NCBI GenBank assembly: GCA_910584325.1
Contig: CAJTZH010000059.1
Location: forward strand, 1-17,176
Direction of reading: 5' to 3'
From: an uncultured Lachnospiraceae bacterium
GTDB lineage: Bacteria > Bacillota > Clostridia > Lachnospirales > Lachnospiraceae
Length of the DNA: 17,176 nt
In this document: piece after piece, positions 1 to 8,244 of the stretch
How positions within the stretch are numbered: position 1 is the first letter of the stretch
Layout: the number at the start of each line of letters is the position of its first letter
Position numbers and translations under genes: made by a program
The notes under the pieces: generated by a model
The model's input: only the letters and a program-made list of their open reading frames with translations
Database searches by the model: none
What the model was told of the DNA's origin: nothing

Positions 1-1
1 C

Positions 2-82
2 TGGCAGACACCTCTGTGCGGCGCGGTGACGGCGACGGTGGAGGATGGGGCAATAAAAGTTGCGTCATACTGTAAATCATGA
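2..82 (+). CDS. comEC: C-terminal fragment, probably ComEC/Rec2 competence protein
   Basis: An open frame enters from the left edge and stops at TGA 80-82. It gives about 26 residues ending in GAIKVASYCKS. The short alternation of beta-strand-like residues with a Gly-Ala-Val/Ile pattern resembles the end of the metallo-beta-lactamase domain of ComEC, the inner-membrane DNA uptake channel. In Lachnospiraceae comEC normally sits directly upstream of holA, which follows here after 78 bases. The assignment rests mostly on that gene order, because only the tail is present. The 5' end lies outside the window. Confidence 0.45.
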   Translation, partial: WQTPLCGAVTATVEDGAIKVASYCKS

Positions 83-160
83 TATATTGGAAGAAGAAAT
101 TGTTAAGCGGCAGTCTGACCGGTAAACGGCAGCGGCGGTTTGGCGGCGCGAGGGCATATC

Positions 161-1162
161 ATGAAAATTATTAACGAAAATATAAAGGAAAAACGGTTTA
201 AACGCTCGTATCTTCTTTGCGGACAGGAAGATTACCTTAAAAGGCAGTACAAAGAGAAATTAAAGGAAGCCGTTACCGGCGGCGACGATATGAATTATTC
301 TTATTACGAGGGAAAGCTGATTGACGTCAAAGAATTAATTGATACCTGCGAGACGCTGCCGTTTTTCGCGGAATACCGTCTTGTTGTCATGGAAAATACG
401 GGATTTTTTAAAAACGCCTGCGATGACGCGCTGGTGGATTATGTGAAGAATATTCCCGATTATCTGACAATTGTTTTTGTGGAGAGCGAGGTTGATAAGC
501 GGAGTCGTCTTTACAAAGCGGTCAGCCAGAACGGGTATGTCAGTGAAATGAAAGTTCAGGAGGGCGCCGTTTTAAAAAAATGGATTGTTTCACTGCTTAC
601 GGCACAGCAAAAGAAGATGGACGGCCGCACATTAGAACAGTTTTTGGAATACGCGGGCAGCTCCATGGACAATATTTATCAGGAGCTGGAAAAGCTGGTC
701 TGTTATACGATGGGACGGGAGGTTATTACCGGAGAGGATTTGGAACAGGTCTGTACCGTGACGACAGTCAGTAAAATATTTGACATGGTGTCGGCGGTGG
801 CACAGAAACGTCAGAGGGAGGCGCTTGATTTGTATTACGACCTTTTGACGTTAAAAGAGCCGCCGATGCGCATATTGTATCTGTTATCGAGGCAGTTTAA
901 TCTGATTTTGCAGGTAAAGGACCTTTTGGCGCAGGGGTATCAGACTGCGTCTATTGCGAAAAAGATGGGCGTGCAGGCGTTTATTGTCACAAAGTGTCAG
1001 AAACAGGCAGAGTATTTTACGATGGCAGGTCTTAGGGAAGCGCTTGAAGAGTGCGTTTCTTTTGAGGAAGCGGTGAAAACGGGAAGGCTGTCGGACAAGA
1101 TGTGCGTGGAATTAATTATTATCAAATACAGTCAAAGGCAGGAAAACGAACATGGAAAATAA
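161..1162 (+). CDS. holA: DNA polymerase III subunit delta
   Basis: This is the delta subunit of the clamp loader, which opens the beta sliding clamp and loads it on primed DNA. From ATG 161 it is 333 residues, typical for the family. The N-terminal AAA+-like fold starts with YLLCGQEDYLKRQY (residues 18-31), as in other clostridial HolA proteins, and lacks a functional Walker motif, as expected for delta. The centre has SKIFDMVSAVAQ and the C-terminal helical collar ends with the family pattern FEEAVKTGRLSDK. An upstream in-frame TTG at 140 adds seven residues. I prefer ATG 161 because GAGGG (150-154) lies six bases before it and homologues begin with M-K-x-[IL]-N-E. Its last 11 bases overlap the next gene, so the two are probably cotranscribed. 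Confidence 0.95.
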   Translation: MKIINENIKEKRFKRSYLLCGQEDYLKRQYKEKLKEAVTGGDDMNYSYYEGKLIDVKELIDTCETLPFFAEYRLVVMENTGFFKNACDDALVDYVKNIPDYLTIVFVESEVDKRSRLYKAVSQNGYVSEMKVQEGAVLKKWIVSLLTAQQKKMDGRTLEQFLEYAGSSMDNIYQELEKLVCYTMGREVITGEDLEQVCTVTTVSKIFDMVSAVAQKRQREALDLYYDLLTLKEPPMRILYLLSRQFNLILQVKDLLAQGYQTASIAKKMGVQAFIVTKCQKQAEYFTMAGLREALEECVSFEEAVKTGRLSDKMCVELIIIKYSQRQENEHGK

Positions 1163-2714
1163 TAAGTGGAAAAAAATCGCGGTTGTGGAGACAATCGTTA
1201 TTGCGGTTGTAGTAGTGTTTATCGCGGGCTTCTTTCTGGGAAAAAGTAAAAATTCATCAAAGGAAGTAAACGACAGCGCAGTCACAAATCCGTCCGACGA
1301 GGCTGTACAACAAAAAAGTCCGACGGAGGCTTCGCCGGGAAGTACGACACCGGCACAAGAGGAAAGTTCTGCTGGCGAAAAGCAGCCGCAGGAAACAACC
1401 GCAGTGCGGCAGACATTCGATGTGATACCGGATGAGAACGGTCTGAAACTGTCGTTTGAGCTGACGCAGGACTGGGGGGATGATAAGGAACATTTCTACA
1501 GCTATACGCTGATTGTTGAAAATACGGGAAACGATTTGGTTTCGGAATGGGCGGCAAAACTTCCGGTCTCTGACGATTTTTCGGTCAGCTCAAGCTGGAA
1601 TACAAACTGTGGCGTATCAGACGGTTTTCTTTACATAGAGCCTGTAGAGTTTAACAAAACACTGGAGGCGGGCGCGTCCTCGGATAGTATTGGTATCATC
1701 ATGGTATATCAGACAAAGCCGGAGTTTGAAAATGTTGTTGTAGGTTCGAAAGCGGAGAAAAAAACATCCCCAAAAGAGAACAATGATCAAAGCAGTAATA
1801 AAGGAGGAGACGTTGTGGCGGATTTTCGAGGAAAGTTATCAGTGAAAGGGACAAATCTGGTGGCTGAGGACGGCAGTACGGTTCAGCTTCACGGCGTCAG
1901 CACGCATGGACTGGCATGGTTTCCGGAATATGTGAATTATGATTCATTTCAGACGCTTCGTGATAAATTTGGCGCAAACGTCATAAGACTTGCCATGTAC
2001 ACCGGAGAAAACGGCGGATACTGCACGGGCGGCGATAAAAATGTGTTAAAGAAGCTTGTGGAGGACGGCGTGTCCTATGCCACGCAGCTTGATATGTACG
2101 TGATTATCGACTGGCACATTTTAAGCGACAATAATCCCAATACATACAAGACGGAAGCGATTGCTTTTTTTGACGAAATGTCGAAGAACTACGCGGACAA
2201 CGACCATGTGATATATGAAATATGTAATGAGCCGAACGGGGGAACGAGCTGGGAAGACGTGAAGTCGTATGCCGAGGAAGTGATTCCGGTGATTCGCAAA
2301 AATGATAAAGATGCGGTGATTCTGGTGGGCACGCCTACCTGGTCGCAGGATGTGGATAAAGCGGCGGCAAATCCGCTTGACGGCGATAATCTGATGTATG
2401 TGCTCCATTTTTACGCGGCAACGCACAAGGATGATTTGCGTAATAAAATGAAGGCGGCAATCGACGGCGGACTGCCTGTGTTTATCAGTGAATTCAGTAT
2501 CTGCGACGCGTCGGGCAACGGCGGGCTGGATTACGATTCTGCCAATCAATGGCTTGAGGTTATCAACGAATACGGTTTAAGTTATGTGGGTTGGAATCTC
2601 AGCAACAAGAACGAAAGCTCTTCTATTTTAAAGTCTTCCTGCACGAAGACGAGCGGTTATACGAGAGACGATTTGTCGGACAGCGGGAAGTGGCTTACAG
2701 ATAGTTTTCAATAA
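1152..2714 (+). CDS. Membrane-anchored GH5 endo-beta-glucanase with a CBM2-like domain
   Basis: This 520-residue glycoside hydrolase should cleave internal beta-1,4-glucosidic bonds of cellulose or related glucans outside the cell. A KWKK stretch precedes one hydrophobic helix (about residues 9-29) without a lipobox, so it is either a membrane anchor or an uncleaved signal. A Ser/Thr/Glu/Pro-rich linker (about 34-85) follows. Residues about 87-195 resemble a CBM2/CBM3-like beta-sandwich, with SSWNTNCG and FNKTLEAGASSDSIG. A second hydrophilic linker leads to the GH5 barrel (about 228-520). E360 in CNEPNG is the expected acid/base and E447 in FISEFS the expected nucleophile. DWH in VIIDWHI and VLHFYAA also fit the family, and the pattern suggests subfamily GH5_2. 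ATG 1152 lies inside the end of holA. A cellulase in this replication/sporulation neighbourhood is unusual. Confidence 0.93.
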   Translation: MENNKWKKIAVVETIVIAVVVVFIAGFFLGKSKNSSKEVNDSAVTNPSDEAVQQKSPTEASPGSTTPAQEESSAGEKQPQETTAVRQTFDVIPDENGLKLSFELTQDWGDDKEHFYSYTLIVENTGNDLVSEWAAKLPVSDDFSVSSSWNTNCGVSDGFLYIEPVEFNKTLEAGASSDSIGIIMVYQTKPEFENVVVGSKAEKKTSPKENNDQSSNKGGDVVADFRGKLSVKGTNLVAEDGSTVQLHGVSTHGLAWFPEYVNYDSFQTLRDKFGANVIRLAMYTGENGGYCTGGDKNVLKKLVEDGVSYATQLDMYVIIDWHILSDNNPNTYKTEAIAFFDEMSKNYADNDHVIYEICNEPNGGTSWEDVKSYAEEVIPVIRKNDKDAVILVGTPTWSQDVDKAAANPLDGDNLMYVLHFYAATHKDDLRNKMKAAIDGGLPVFISEFSICDASGNGGLDYDSANQWLEVINEYGLSYVGWNLSNKNESSSILKSSCTKTSGYTRDDLSDSGKWLTDSFQ

Positions 2715-2732
2715 TCATTCGGAGTTTTGATA

Positions 2733-4835
2733 ATGATAAGGGTGTCACACAATACAAAAATATATTACGGGCTTACCGCTCTGATTCCGGCAGCAGTGCT
2801 TTTGCTCTGTTTTTGGGAAAAGGAAATTACGCCGTTTGGCGATAACTGTCTTCTGGCGATGGACGCATGGGGACAGTATTTTCCGATGCTTAAAGAGATG
2901 AAACGGGCGCTGTTTTCGGGAAATATGGCATGGTCTTTTGACGGCGGGCTGGGCTTTAACCTGTGGGCGCAGAGCGCCTATTATACAAACAGTTTTTCAT
3001 GGCTGTTTCTTTTCATGCTGCCGGATGCATGGATGATAACGGGACTTCATGTGCTGATTGTCATACGGTTTTTGCTGTGTGCCGTAACGTTTGCGTACTG
3101 GCTGGAATGGCATTACAAAAAGAGAACATGGGAAGGTATCGTGTTTGCTGCTGCATACGCGCTAAGTTCTTATACCATGGCATTTTTAAATCAGTTTATG
3201 TGGCTGGACGTTGTGGTATTATTTCCGCTGGTCATGGTTTCGCTGGAGCGTTTGTTTCACAAAGAAAAGCCGGGAATGTATACGGCGCTTTTAGCGCTGA
3301 CAATCTGGACGAACTTTTATATCGGCTACATGGTCTGCCTGTTCTGCGTGATTTATTTTTGCGTGCTGCTGCTGGAGCAGAGAATGAGTATCAGAGAACG
3401 GCTTGGGAAAATGTGGTTATTTTTTTGGTATTCTTTATTTGGCGGTGGAATCTGCGCCGTGTCGCTGATTCCCATGGCGCATGCCCTGTCTTATACCCAC
3501 ACGTCGGGGGCAGGCTGTACAAATCCGTGGGAATGGTATCACTCTCTTTTGGAAATTTTAAAAAAGTTTCTTCCGTTTGGCGAAATATCGCTTGCGTTTG
3601 AATTTCCGAACGTGTACTGCGGCATCGTCTGCCTTGTTTTCTTTTTTGCGGCGTTCTTTTTAAAGAGCGTCGGTTTTCGAAGAAAGATTTTGACGGCGTG
3701 TACCTGCCTGATTTTGCTGATTTCCATGGATTTAAATGTTTTGGACTATATCTGGCATGGATTTCACTACCCAAACCAGCTTCCGGGCAGATGGAGTTTT
3801 ATGTTTATTTTTGTGGTGCTGACGTTTGCGCTTCCGGCGTTTTGCGCGCTCACAGACCTTTGTAAAAAATTTGCGCGGCAGTACGCGGCAGACGAAAAGA
3901 GGGTCGGAGTGTTTTTTAACTGTATCCCGGTTTTTCTGGCGGCTTTAACGATATGCGAGGTGGGAGCGAACGCGGTTCATACGGTTACAAAACAGACATG
4001 GACGACAAGTGCGTCAAACTTTATCCGCTATGACGAGGACATGGAGCGGATTCTTGCAAAATACAGGTGCGATAACCCGGAACAGACCGGCTTTTACCGC
4101 ATGGAACGCGCAGTTCCCTATAATCTTAACAGTGGTCAGCTTTATGGATATCAGGGAATTACATATTATTCTTCGACGCTTAAGAAAGCGGCATATGATT
4201 TTTTTGACAGACTGGGGCAGGATGCTTACGCCGATTTAATTGTGAAATATTATTCTTCGCCGGTAACAAACGCATTGTTTGGTGTGCGGTATATTTTATG
4301 TATGGAAGAGGGGCTGCCGTCGGACGAGAATCTCGTCGTTGTGGAGCGGCAGGGAAAGATTACGGTCATGGAAAATCAGTCCTGCCTTCCGCTTGCGTTT
4401 ATGGCGGATTCGGGGATAGAGACGTTTGATGTCACACTATACAACGAACTTGCCCTGCCAAGGGAAATTTTGTATGCTTTGTGCGGCAGACAGGCAGGAA
4501 TTTCGGAAGCGGTGGAACAGCTTAGGCAGTCTCCGCTTGTGATTGAATCGTTTCAAAATACAAAAATCAGCGGAACGGTTACTTGTGAAAAGGATGGCAT
4601 TTTGTTTACGTCTATTCCGCAGGATAAGGGGTGGAGTGTTTATGTGGACGGTAAGAAAACAGAGACAAAAACGCTTCTTGGATACCTTCTCGGCGTGGAA
4701 TTAAAACAGGGAGAGCACAGGCTTGAATTTCGTTATCATGTTTACGGGATTGGCGCGGGGCTCTTGGTGTCCGTTCTGTCTCTGGGGCTTTTTAGCGTTT
4801 CACTTTATTGCGCAATAAGGAAACGTTTCATATAA
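2733..4835 (+). CDS. YfhO-family polytopic membrane protein (GT-C-like)
   Basis: This 700-residue protein of the YfhO family (PF09586) has a first helix at about residues 11-28. An extracytoplasmic loop carrying AMDAWGQYFP (D44) follows, an acidic first loop typical of GT-C glycosyltransferases and YfhO proteins. Many hydrophobic segments run to about residue 430. A soluble extracytoplasmic part (about 430-665) contains GYQGITYYSS and DKGWSVYVDGKK, both familiar from YfhO proteins, and a last helix lies near 672-692. In Bacillus subtilis YfhO contributes to glycosylation of lipoteichoic acid; the acceptor here is unknown. ATG 2733 is chosen over the in-frame TTG 2727 because GGAG (2721-2724) is eight bases before it. 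The gene starts 18 bases after the endoglucanase stop, which suggests one transcript from holA. Confidence 0.88.
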   Translation: MIRVSHNTKIYYGLTALIPAAVLLLCFWEKEITPFGDNCLLAMDAWGQYFPMLKEMKRALFSGNMAWSFDGGLGFNLWAQSAYYTNSFSWLFLFMLPDAWMITGLHVLIVIRFLLCAVTFAYWLEWHYKKRTWEGIVFAAAYALSSYTMAFLNQFMWLDVVVLFPLVMVSLERLFHKEKPGMYTALLALTIWTNFYIGYMVCLFCVIYFCVLLLEQRMSIRERLGKMWLFFWYSLFGGGICAVSLIPMAHALSYTHTSGAGCTNPWEWYHSLLEILKKFLPFGEISLAFEFPNVYCGIVCLVFFFAAFFLKSVGFRRKILTACTCLILLISMDLNVLDYIWHGFHYPNQLPGRWSFMFIFVVLTFALPAFCALTDLCKKFARQYAADEKRVGVFFNCIPVFLAALTICEVGANAVHTVTKQTWTTSASNFIRYDEDMERILAKYRCDNPEQTGFYRMERAVPYNLNSGQLYGYQGITYYSSTLKKAAYDFFDRLGQDAYADLIVKYYSSPVTNALFGVRYILCMEEGLPSDENLVVVERQGKITVMENQSCLPLAFMADSGIETFDVTLYNELALPREILYALCGRQAGISEAVEQLRQSPLVIESFQNTKISGTVTCEKDGILFTSIPQDKGWSVYVDGKKTETKTLLGYLLGVELKQGEHRLEFRYHVYGIGAGLLVSVLSLGLFSVSLYCAIRKRFI

Positions 4836-4847
4836 TTTATAAATAAA

Positions 4848-4882
4848 GAAAAGACGGTACAGGGTGAATGTACCGTCTTTTC
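4848..4882. terminator. Bidirectional rho-independent terminator between yfhO-like gene and rpsT
   Basis: A perfect 14-bp stem (4848-4861 with 4869-4882, GAAAAGACGGTACA and its complement) encloses a 7-base loop. Read on the minus strand, the stem is followed by a T-rich tail that serves rpsT. Read on the plus strand, four T lie within the 3' arm, so it can also end the holA-GH5-yfhO transcript. It sits between two converging genes. Confidence 0.85.
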
Positions 4883-4918
4883 AAAAGGTGATAAAAATAA
4901 AATTCTCGTATTTAAAAA

Positions 4919-5182
4919 TTAAGCCATAGCGTTTACTGCTTTTGTTAAGCGGGAAACTTTTCTGGAAGCTGTATTCTTGTGGTATACACCCTTTGAAGCA
5001 GCCTTGGAAATCTCACTAATAGCAACTGTCAAAGCTTCGTTTGCAGCAGCCTTGTCGCCTTCTGTAACCGCAAGCTCTACTTTCTTAACATAAGTTTTTA
5101 CTTTGGACTTAATCGCCTTATTTCTTGCAGTTCTTACTTCAGCAACTAAAACTCTCTTTTTAGCAGATTTAATGTTAGCCAA
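4919..5182 (-). CDS. rpsT: 30S ribosomal protein S20
   Basis: S20 is a primary-binding protein of the small ribosomal subunit that contacts 16S rRNA. The protein reads (M)ANIKSAKKRVLVAE from a TTG start at 5182-5180 and is 87 residues long, the usual S20 length. It is rich in Lys and Ala, with the three-helix pattern of the family. An in-frame ATG five codons upstream (5197-5195) is not the start, because it overlaps the Shine-Dalgarno sequence GGAGG (5195-5191), which is placed eight bases before the TTG. S20 of Escherichia coli also uses UUG, and there the weak start helps autoregulation; similar control here is inference. The gene is monocistronic, with its own promoter and terminator. Confidence 0.97.
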   Translation of the reverse strand: MANIKSAKKRVLVAEVRTARNKAIKSKVKTYVKKVELAVTEGDKAAANEALTVAISEISKAASKGVYHKNTASRKVSRLTKAVNAMA

Positions 5183-5278
5183 TCCGGACACCTCCATTAC
5201 TCAAATATTTATAAAAATTCATCTGGATGTTTTTCATTAAAGCCGGACACGGACGTTCTAATGTAAACACACTATTGT

Positions 5279-5307
5279 ATTTTAGTGCAAGAGATTTAAT
5301 ATGTCAA
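5279..5307 (-). promoter_or_regulatory. Sigma-A type promoter of rpsT
   Basis: On the minus strand TTGACA (5307-5302) is a perfect -35 box. After 17 bases comes TAAAAT (5284-5279), one mismatch from the -10 consensus. Transcription should begin near 5272, giving a leader of about 90 bases before the TTG start. The 8-mer GTGTCCGG occurs twice in this leader, at 5250-5243 and at 5191-5184, the latter between the Shine-Dalgarno and the start codon. Confidence 0.85.
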
Positions 5308-5376
5308 TACATATTTCTTTGAAAATTAGAAAATAATTACAGATAGGGTAAGAAATATTTCACGGGAGGTTGTTAT

Positions 5377-6315
5377 ATGAAAGAAAAATTTAATGTCAGG
5401 ACAGACCTTGCTTTAGAGGCAAAGGAAGATGTTGATGCGTCCGATGGCAGGCTGGAAGGCGTGATTGTTGAGGAAAAGGTGAATAAACACGCCAACATTC
5501 ATGTGATTAAGCTGACAATTACAAACGAAAAGGGCGAGAAACTGTTAAAGAAGCCGGCGGGAACATATCTGACGCTGGAGGCGCCCGAGATGTCGCAGCC
5601 AAGCGAGGAATACCACCGGGAAATTTCCTGCGTGCTGGCGGAATACATCAGGGAACTGATACAGCCATACTGGAGAGAGGATGGAATTTCCGTGCTGGTC
5701 GTGGGACTTGGAAACAGAGAGGTGACGCCGGACGCGCTTGGACCAAACGTTGTCAATAACATCGCCATACAGCGGGAAAGTGAAGTAGACGGACAGAAAA
5801 TTTCCATCAGCGGTATTGTGCCGGGCGTTATGGCGCAGACCGGCATGGAGACGGCTTCTATTATAAAGGGTGTGGCGGCAGAGACAAAACCGGACGTCGT
5901 GATTGCGATTGACGCGCTAGCGGCACGAAATTCCAAACGTCTGAATACGACGATACAGGTTTCGGACACTGGGATTCATCCGGGTTCGGGCGTAGGAAAC
6001 CACAGACGCGCTATCACGAAAGAGACAATCGGTACGAACGTTATCGCAATCGGTGTGCCGACGGTTATCGATACACCGACGATAGTATATGATACGTTGG
6101 AAAATCTGTTAAAGGCGTTATCGGTTTCGCAGCATTTCAGAATGGTGTCGGAGACGTTTAGGCAGTTTAACGACAATGAGAAATATCAATTAATCAGGGA
6201 GATTATCGCGCCTGAAATGTCAGATATGTTTGTCACGCCGAAGGATGCGGACGAGACGATTAAACGTATCGGCTATACGATATCCGAGGCCATTAATATT
6301 GCAACCAATTCTTAA
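5377..6315 (+). CDS. gpr: Spore germination protease (GPR endopeptidase, family A25)
   Basis: Gpr degrades the small acid-soluble proteins that protect spore DNA, so their amino acids are released when the spore germinates. It is made in the forespore as an inactive zymogen that cleaves its own N-terminus. The 312 residues start with the conserved NVRTDLALEA (residues 6-15). The family blocks VVGLGNREVTPDALGP (108-123), GIVPGVMAQTGMET (146-159), IDALAAR (178-184) and TGIHPGSGVGN (198-208) are intact. D119 and D179 correspond to the two aspartates shown to be essential in the Bacillus enzyme. GGGAGG (5364-5369) lies seven bases before ATG. A sigma-G-like pair (GCAAG 5287-5291, CATATTT 5310-5316, spacer 18) is visible but weak. 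spoIIP follows after 47 bases and is probably cotranscribed. Confidence 0.97.
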   Translation: MKEKFNVRTDLALEAKEDVDASDGRLEGVIVEEKVNKHANIHVIKLTITNEKGEKLLKKPAGTYLTLEAPEMSQPSEEYHREISCVLAEYIRELIQPYWREDGISVLVVGLGNREVTPDALGPNVVNNIAIQRESEVDGQKISISGIVPGVMAQTGMETASIIKGVAAETKPDVVIAIDALAARNSKRLNTTIQVSDTGIHPGSGVGNHRRAITKETIGTNVIAIGVPTVIDTPTIVYDTLENLLKALSVSQHFRMVSETFRQFNDNEKYQLIREIIAPEMSDMFVTPKDADETIKRIGYTISEAINIATNS

Positions 6316-6362
6316 GAATATTAATATCTGATGAAATTACGGAATATATATGGAGTAAGGCT

Positions 6363-7538
6363 GTGAGAAAGAGGTGGTTTCGTCTTGTTATGAGGAGGAG
6401 ACCAATTGGCATAAACAGAGCAGGAATACTCATTATTTTGGGTTTCCTGTTCTTATTTATGAAGTTTTCTCCGAAAACCATCATTTCGGGCATTCTGTAT
6501 AAAATGAACTGTATGAGCGGTTTTCTGGAGCAGAGAGATTTCAATATGATTCATTGTTATCTTCCGGTGGTGGGATATGTAGATTCGCATTATATTGAAA
6601 CCGATTTTTTATCGGACCCTACTTATCAGGCGCAGGCACAGATTGAATACATAACGCTTAATGAGGAAGAAAGTCACGGGGAGGAGGAGACAGAAGAAGA
6701 GCCCGTAGAGAATGGCGGGGAGGATGCGGCTCAGGTTTCCACGGTTTTAACGCCCGTAAAGTTTACTTACAATGAATTGCTTGATTTTAACAGTCTTTTG
6801 AGCCGGTTTTATACGGTAACATCCATAACGGAGCTGAAGAAGGATAAATTTAATGTCAGCGAAGGTTTAAATCAAAATCTGACTATGATTGGCGATAACA
6901 GTCAGCCGCAGATTCTTATTTTCCATACACATTCACAGGAAGAATTCGCAGATTCCATACCGGGGGACCCGAATACATCCATTGTGGGGGTGGGTTCGAG
7001 GCTTGCGGAAATTTTAAGCAGCCAGTACGGATATAATGTCATTCACGACACGACGGTATATGATTATGTAAACGGCGTTCTGGACAGGAGCAAGGCGTAT
7101 ACTTACGCGGAAAAAGGAATCCAGTCGATTCTCGAGCAGTATCCGACGATTGAAGTGGTTCTGGATGTTCACAGGGACGGCGTGAATGAAGATATTCATC
7201 TGGTGACGGATGTGAACGGAAAACCGACGGCGAAAATTATGTTTTTTAACGGTATCAGTTATACAAAGATTAACGGCGATATTGATTACCTTCAGAATCC
7301 GTATATACAGGATAATCTGGCGATGAGCCTTCAGATGAAGCTTCTCGGAGAGACGTATTACCCGGGTGTTTTACGTAAGATTTACATTAACGGCTACCGT
7401 TACTGTCTGCATTTTCGGGCAAAGTCTATGCTGATTGAAGTCGGAGCGCAGAATAATACGCTCGAGGAGGAACTGAACGCGATGGAACCGCTCGCGGATA
7501 TGTTAAACAGGCTGCTTTGCGGGGAAAAGGCATATTAA
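6363..7538 (+). CDS. spoIIP: Stage II sporulation protein P (peptidoglycan amidase/endopeptidase)
   Basis: SpoIIP acts with SpoIID and SpoIIM at the septum to trim peptidoglycan and drive engulfment of the forespore. The 391-residue protein has a basic N-terminus, one membrane span (about residues 20-36) and a variable, Glu-rich linker (about 100-125). The SpoIIP amidase domain (PF07454) runs from about 180 to 385. Metal-site and catalytic candidates are present: FHTHSQEEF with H188/H190, VVLDVHRDG with H270, and LIEVGAQNNT with E359. The start is GTG 6363, with GGAG (6352-6355) seven bases upstream; a later in-frame ATG at 6390 would remove basic residues before the span. The gpr-spoIIP order is conserved in clostridia. 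A strong terminator follows, and the lepA gene often found next is absent. Confidence 0.96.
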   Translation: MRKRWFRLVMRRRPIGINRAGILIILGFLFLFMKFSPKTIISGILYKMNCMSGFLEQRDFNMIHCYLPVVGYVDSHYIETDFLSDPTYQAQAQIEYITLNEEESHGEEETEEEPVENGGEDAAQVSTVLTPVKFTYNELLDFNSLLSRFYTVTSITELKKDKFNVSEGLNQNLTMIGDNSQPQILIFHTHSQEEFADSIPGDPNTSIVGVGSRLAEILSSQYGYNVIHDTTVYDYVNGVLDRSKAYTYAEKGIQSILEQYPTIEVVLDVHRDGVNEDIHLVTDVNGKPTAKIMFFNGISYTKINGDIDYLQNPYIQDNLAMSLQMKLLGETYYPGVLRKIYINGYRYCLHFRAKSMLIEVGAQNNTLEEELNAMEPLADMLNRLLCGEKAY

Positions 7539-7550
7539 TGTTATGAAAAG

Positions 7551-7594
7551 CGGGATTTCTGTTTTGCTGTGCGAAGCGGAAATCCTGTATTTTT
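7551..7594 (+). terminator. Rho-independent terminator after spoIIP
   Basis: A 17-bp stem including G-T wobbles pairs 7551-7567 with 7571-7587 around a very short TGT loop, and TATTTTT (7588-7594) follows. It closes the gpr-spoIIP transcript 12 bases after the spoIIP stop codon. Confidence 0.85.
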
Positions 7595-7619
7595 GTGAAG
7601 AAGTAAGTCTTCAGAGGAA

Positions 7620-7648
7620 TTTTAATTCTGTATGTTTTGTGTTATACT
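7620..7648 (+). promoter_or_regulatory. Candidate extended -10 promoter of the acetyltransferase gene
   Basis: TATACT (7643-7648) is preceded by TG at the extended -10 position (7640-7641). A poor -35 candidate, TTTTAA (7620-7625), lies 17 bases upstream. A perfect 6-bp inverted repeat TGAAGA/TCTTCA (7596-7601 and 7608-7613) lies just upstream, within 12 bases of the -35 candidate. This is the first promoter-like site after the spoIIP terminator and may drive the accessory genes that follow. No experimental start is known. Confidence 0.5.
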
Positions 7649-7712
7649 GTTTTATATCAGGCGGTTTCTATGAAAAATTATTGAATGAAATTGGAAAGTT
7701 GTGGAGAAACAT

Positions 7713-8228
7713 ATGATACTTGAAACAGAAAGAATGTATTTCAGGGAGATGAATCAGGCAGATTTCGATTCACTGTGTAAAATTTTGCAGGATGAAGAAA
7801 CGATGTATGCGTATGAGGGGGTTTTCAGCGATAATGAAGTACAGGAATGGCTCGACAGACAGATTTCCCGTTATCAGAAGTGGGATTTTGGCTTATGGGC
7901 TGTCATATTAAAAGAGACGGATGAAATGATTGGTCAGTGCGGGCTTACAATGCAGCCGTGGAAAGAAACAGAAGTGCTTGAGATAGGTTATCTTTTCAAT
8001 CGGTTCTATTGGCATAAAGGTTATGCGACAGAAGCCGCAAAGGCGTGTAAAAAATATGCGTTTGAAATTTTAAAGGCAGATGAAGTCTGTTCTATCATCA
8101 GAGATACGAATATCGCTTCTCAAAATGTGTCTGTCAGAAACGGTATGATGAAAACGGATACATGGGTTAAACAGTATCGGGGCGTCGATATGCCGCATTA
8201 TCGTTATGTGGTACGCAATGAACAATGA
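7713..8228 (+). CDS. GNAT family N-acetyltransferase, RimJ/RimL type
   Basis: This is an acetyl-CoA-dependent acetyltransferase of 171 residues with the Acetyltransf_3 pattern. The N-terminus MILETERMYFREMNQADF is typical of RimJ/L-like enzymes. LEIGYLF (89-95) and HKGYATEAAKAC (101-112) form the acetyl-CoA pyrophosphate-binding region, and NIASQNVSVRNGM (133-145) is the usual C-terminal helix motif. The substrate cannot be told; relatives act on ribosomal protein N-termini, other amines or antibiotics. GTG 7701 is in frame, but ATG 7713 has GGAG (7703-7706) six bases before it and matches the family start. It is the first gene past the spoIIP terminator, and the DUF1349 gene follows after 16 bases. 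Confidence 0.9.
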   Translation: MILETERMYFREMNQADFDSLCKILQDEETMYAYEGVFSDNEVQEWLDRQISRYQKWDFGLWAVILKETDEMIGQCGLTMQPWKETEVLEIGYLFNRFYWHKGYATEAAKACKKYAFEILKADEVCSIIRDTNIASQNVSVRNGMMKTDTWVKQYRGVDMPHYRYVVRNEQ

Positions 8229-8244
8229 GATAGGAGGCAGTAAA

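Noticed and set aside
2121..2549. Minus-strand open frame of 142 codons inside the endoglucanase gene
   Set aside because: It lies fully opposite the well-supported GH5 catalytic domain, is rich in Arg, His and Ile without motifs, and has no ribosome site. It is a shadow of GC-biased codons.
3391..3774. Minus-strand frame of 127 codons inside the YfhO-like gene
   Set aside because: It is antisense to membrane helices, has basic composition without motifs and no ribosome site.
5285..5320. Sigma-G promoter of gpr
   Set aside because: A GCAAG/CATATTT pair with an 18-base spacer exists, but both boxes have mismatches and they overlap the rpsT promoter. It is too weak to list as a feature.
5499..5969. 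Minus-strand open frame of 156 codons inside gpr
   Set aside because: It is antisense to the conserved Gpr core and is Ser/Thr-rich low-complexity, as expected from a shadow frame.
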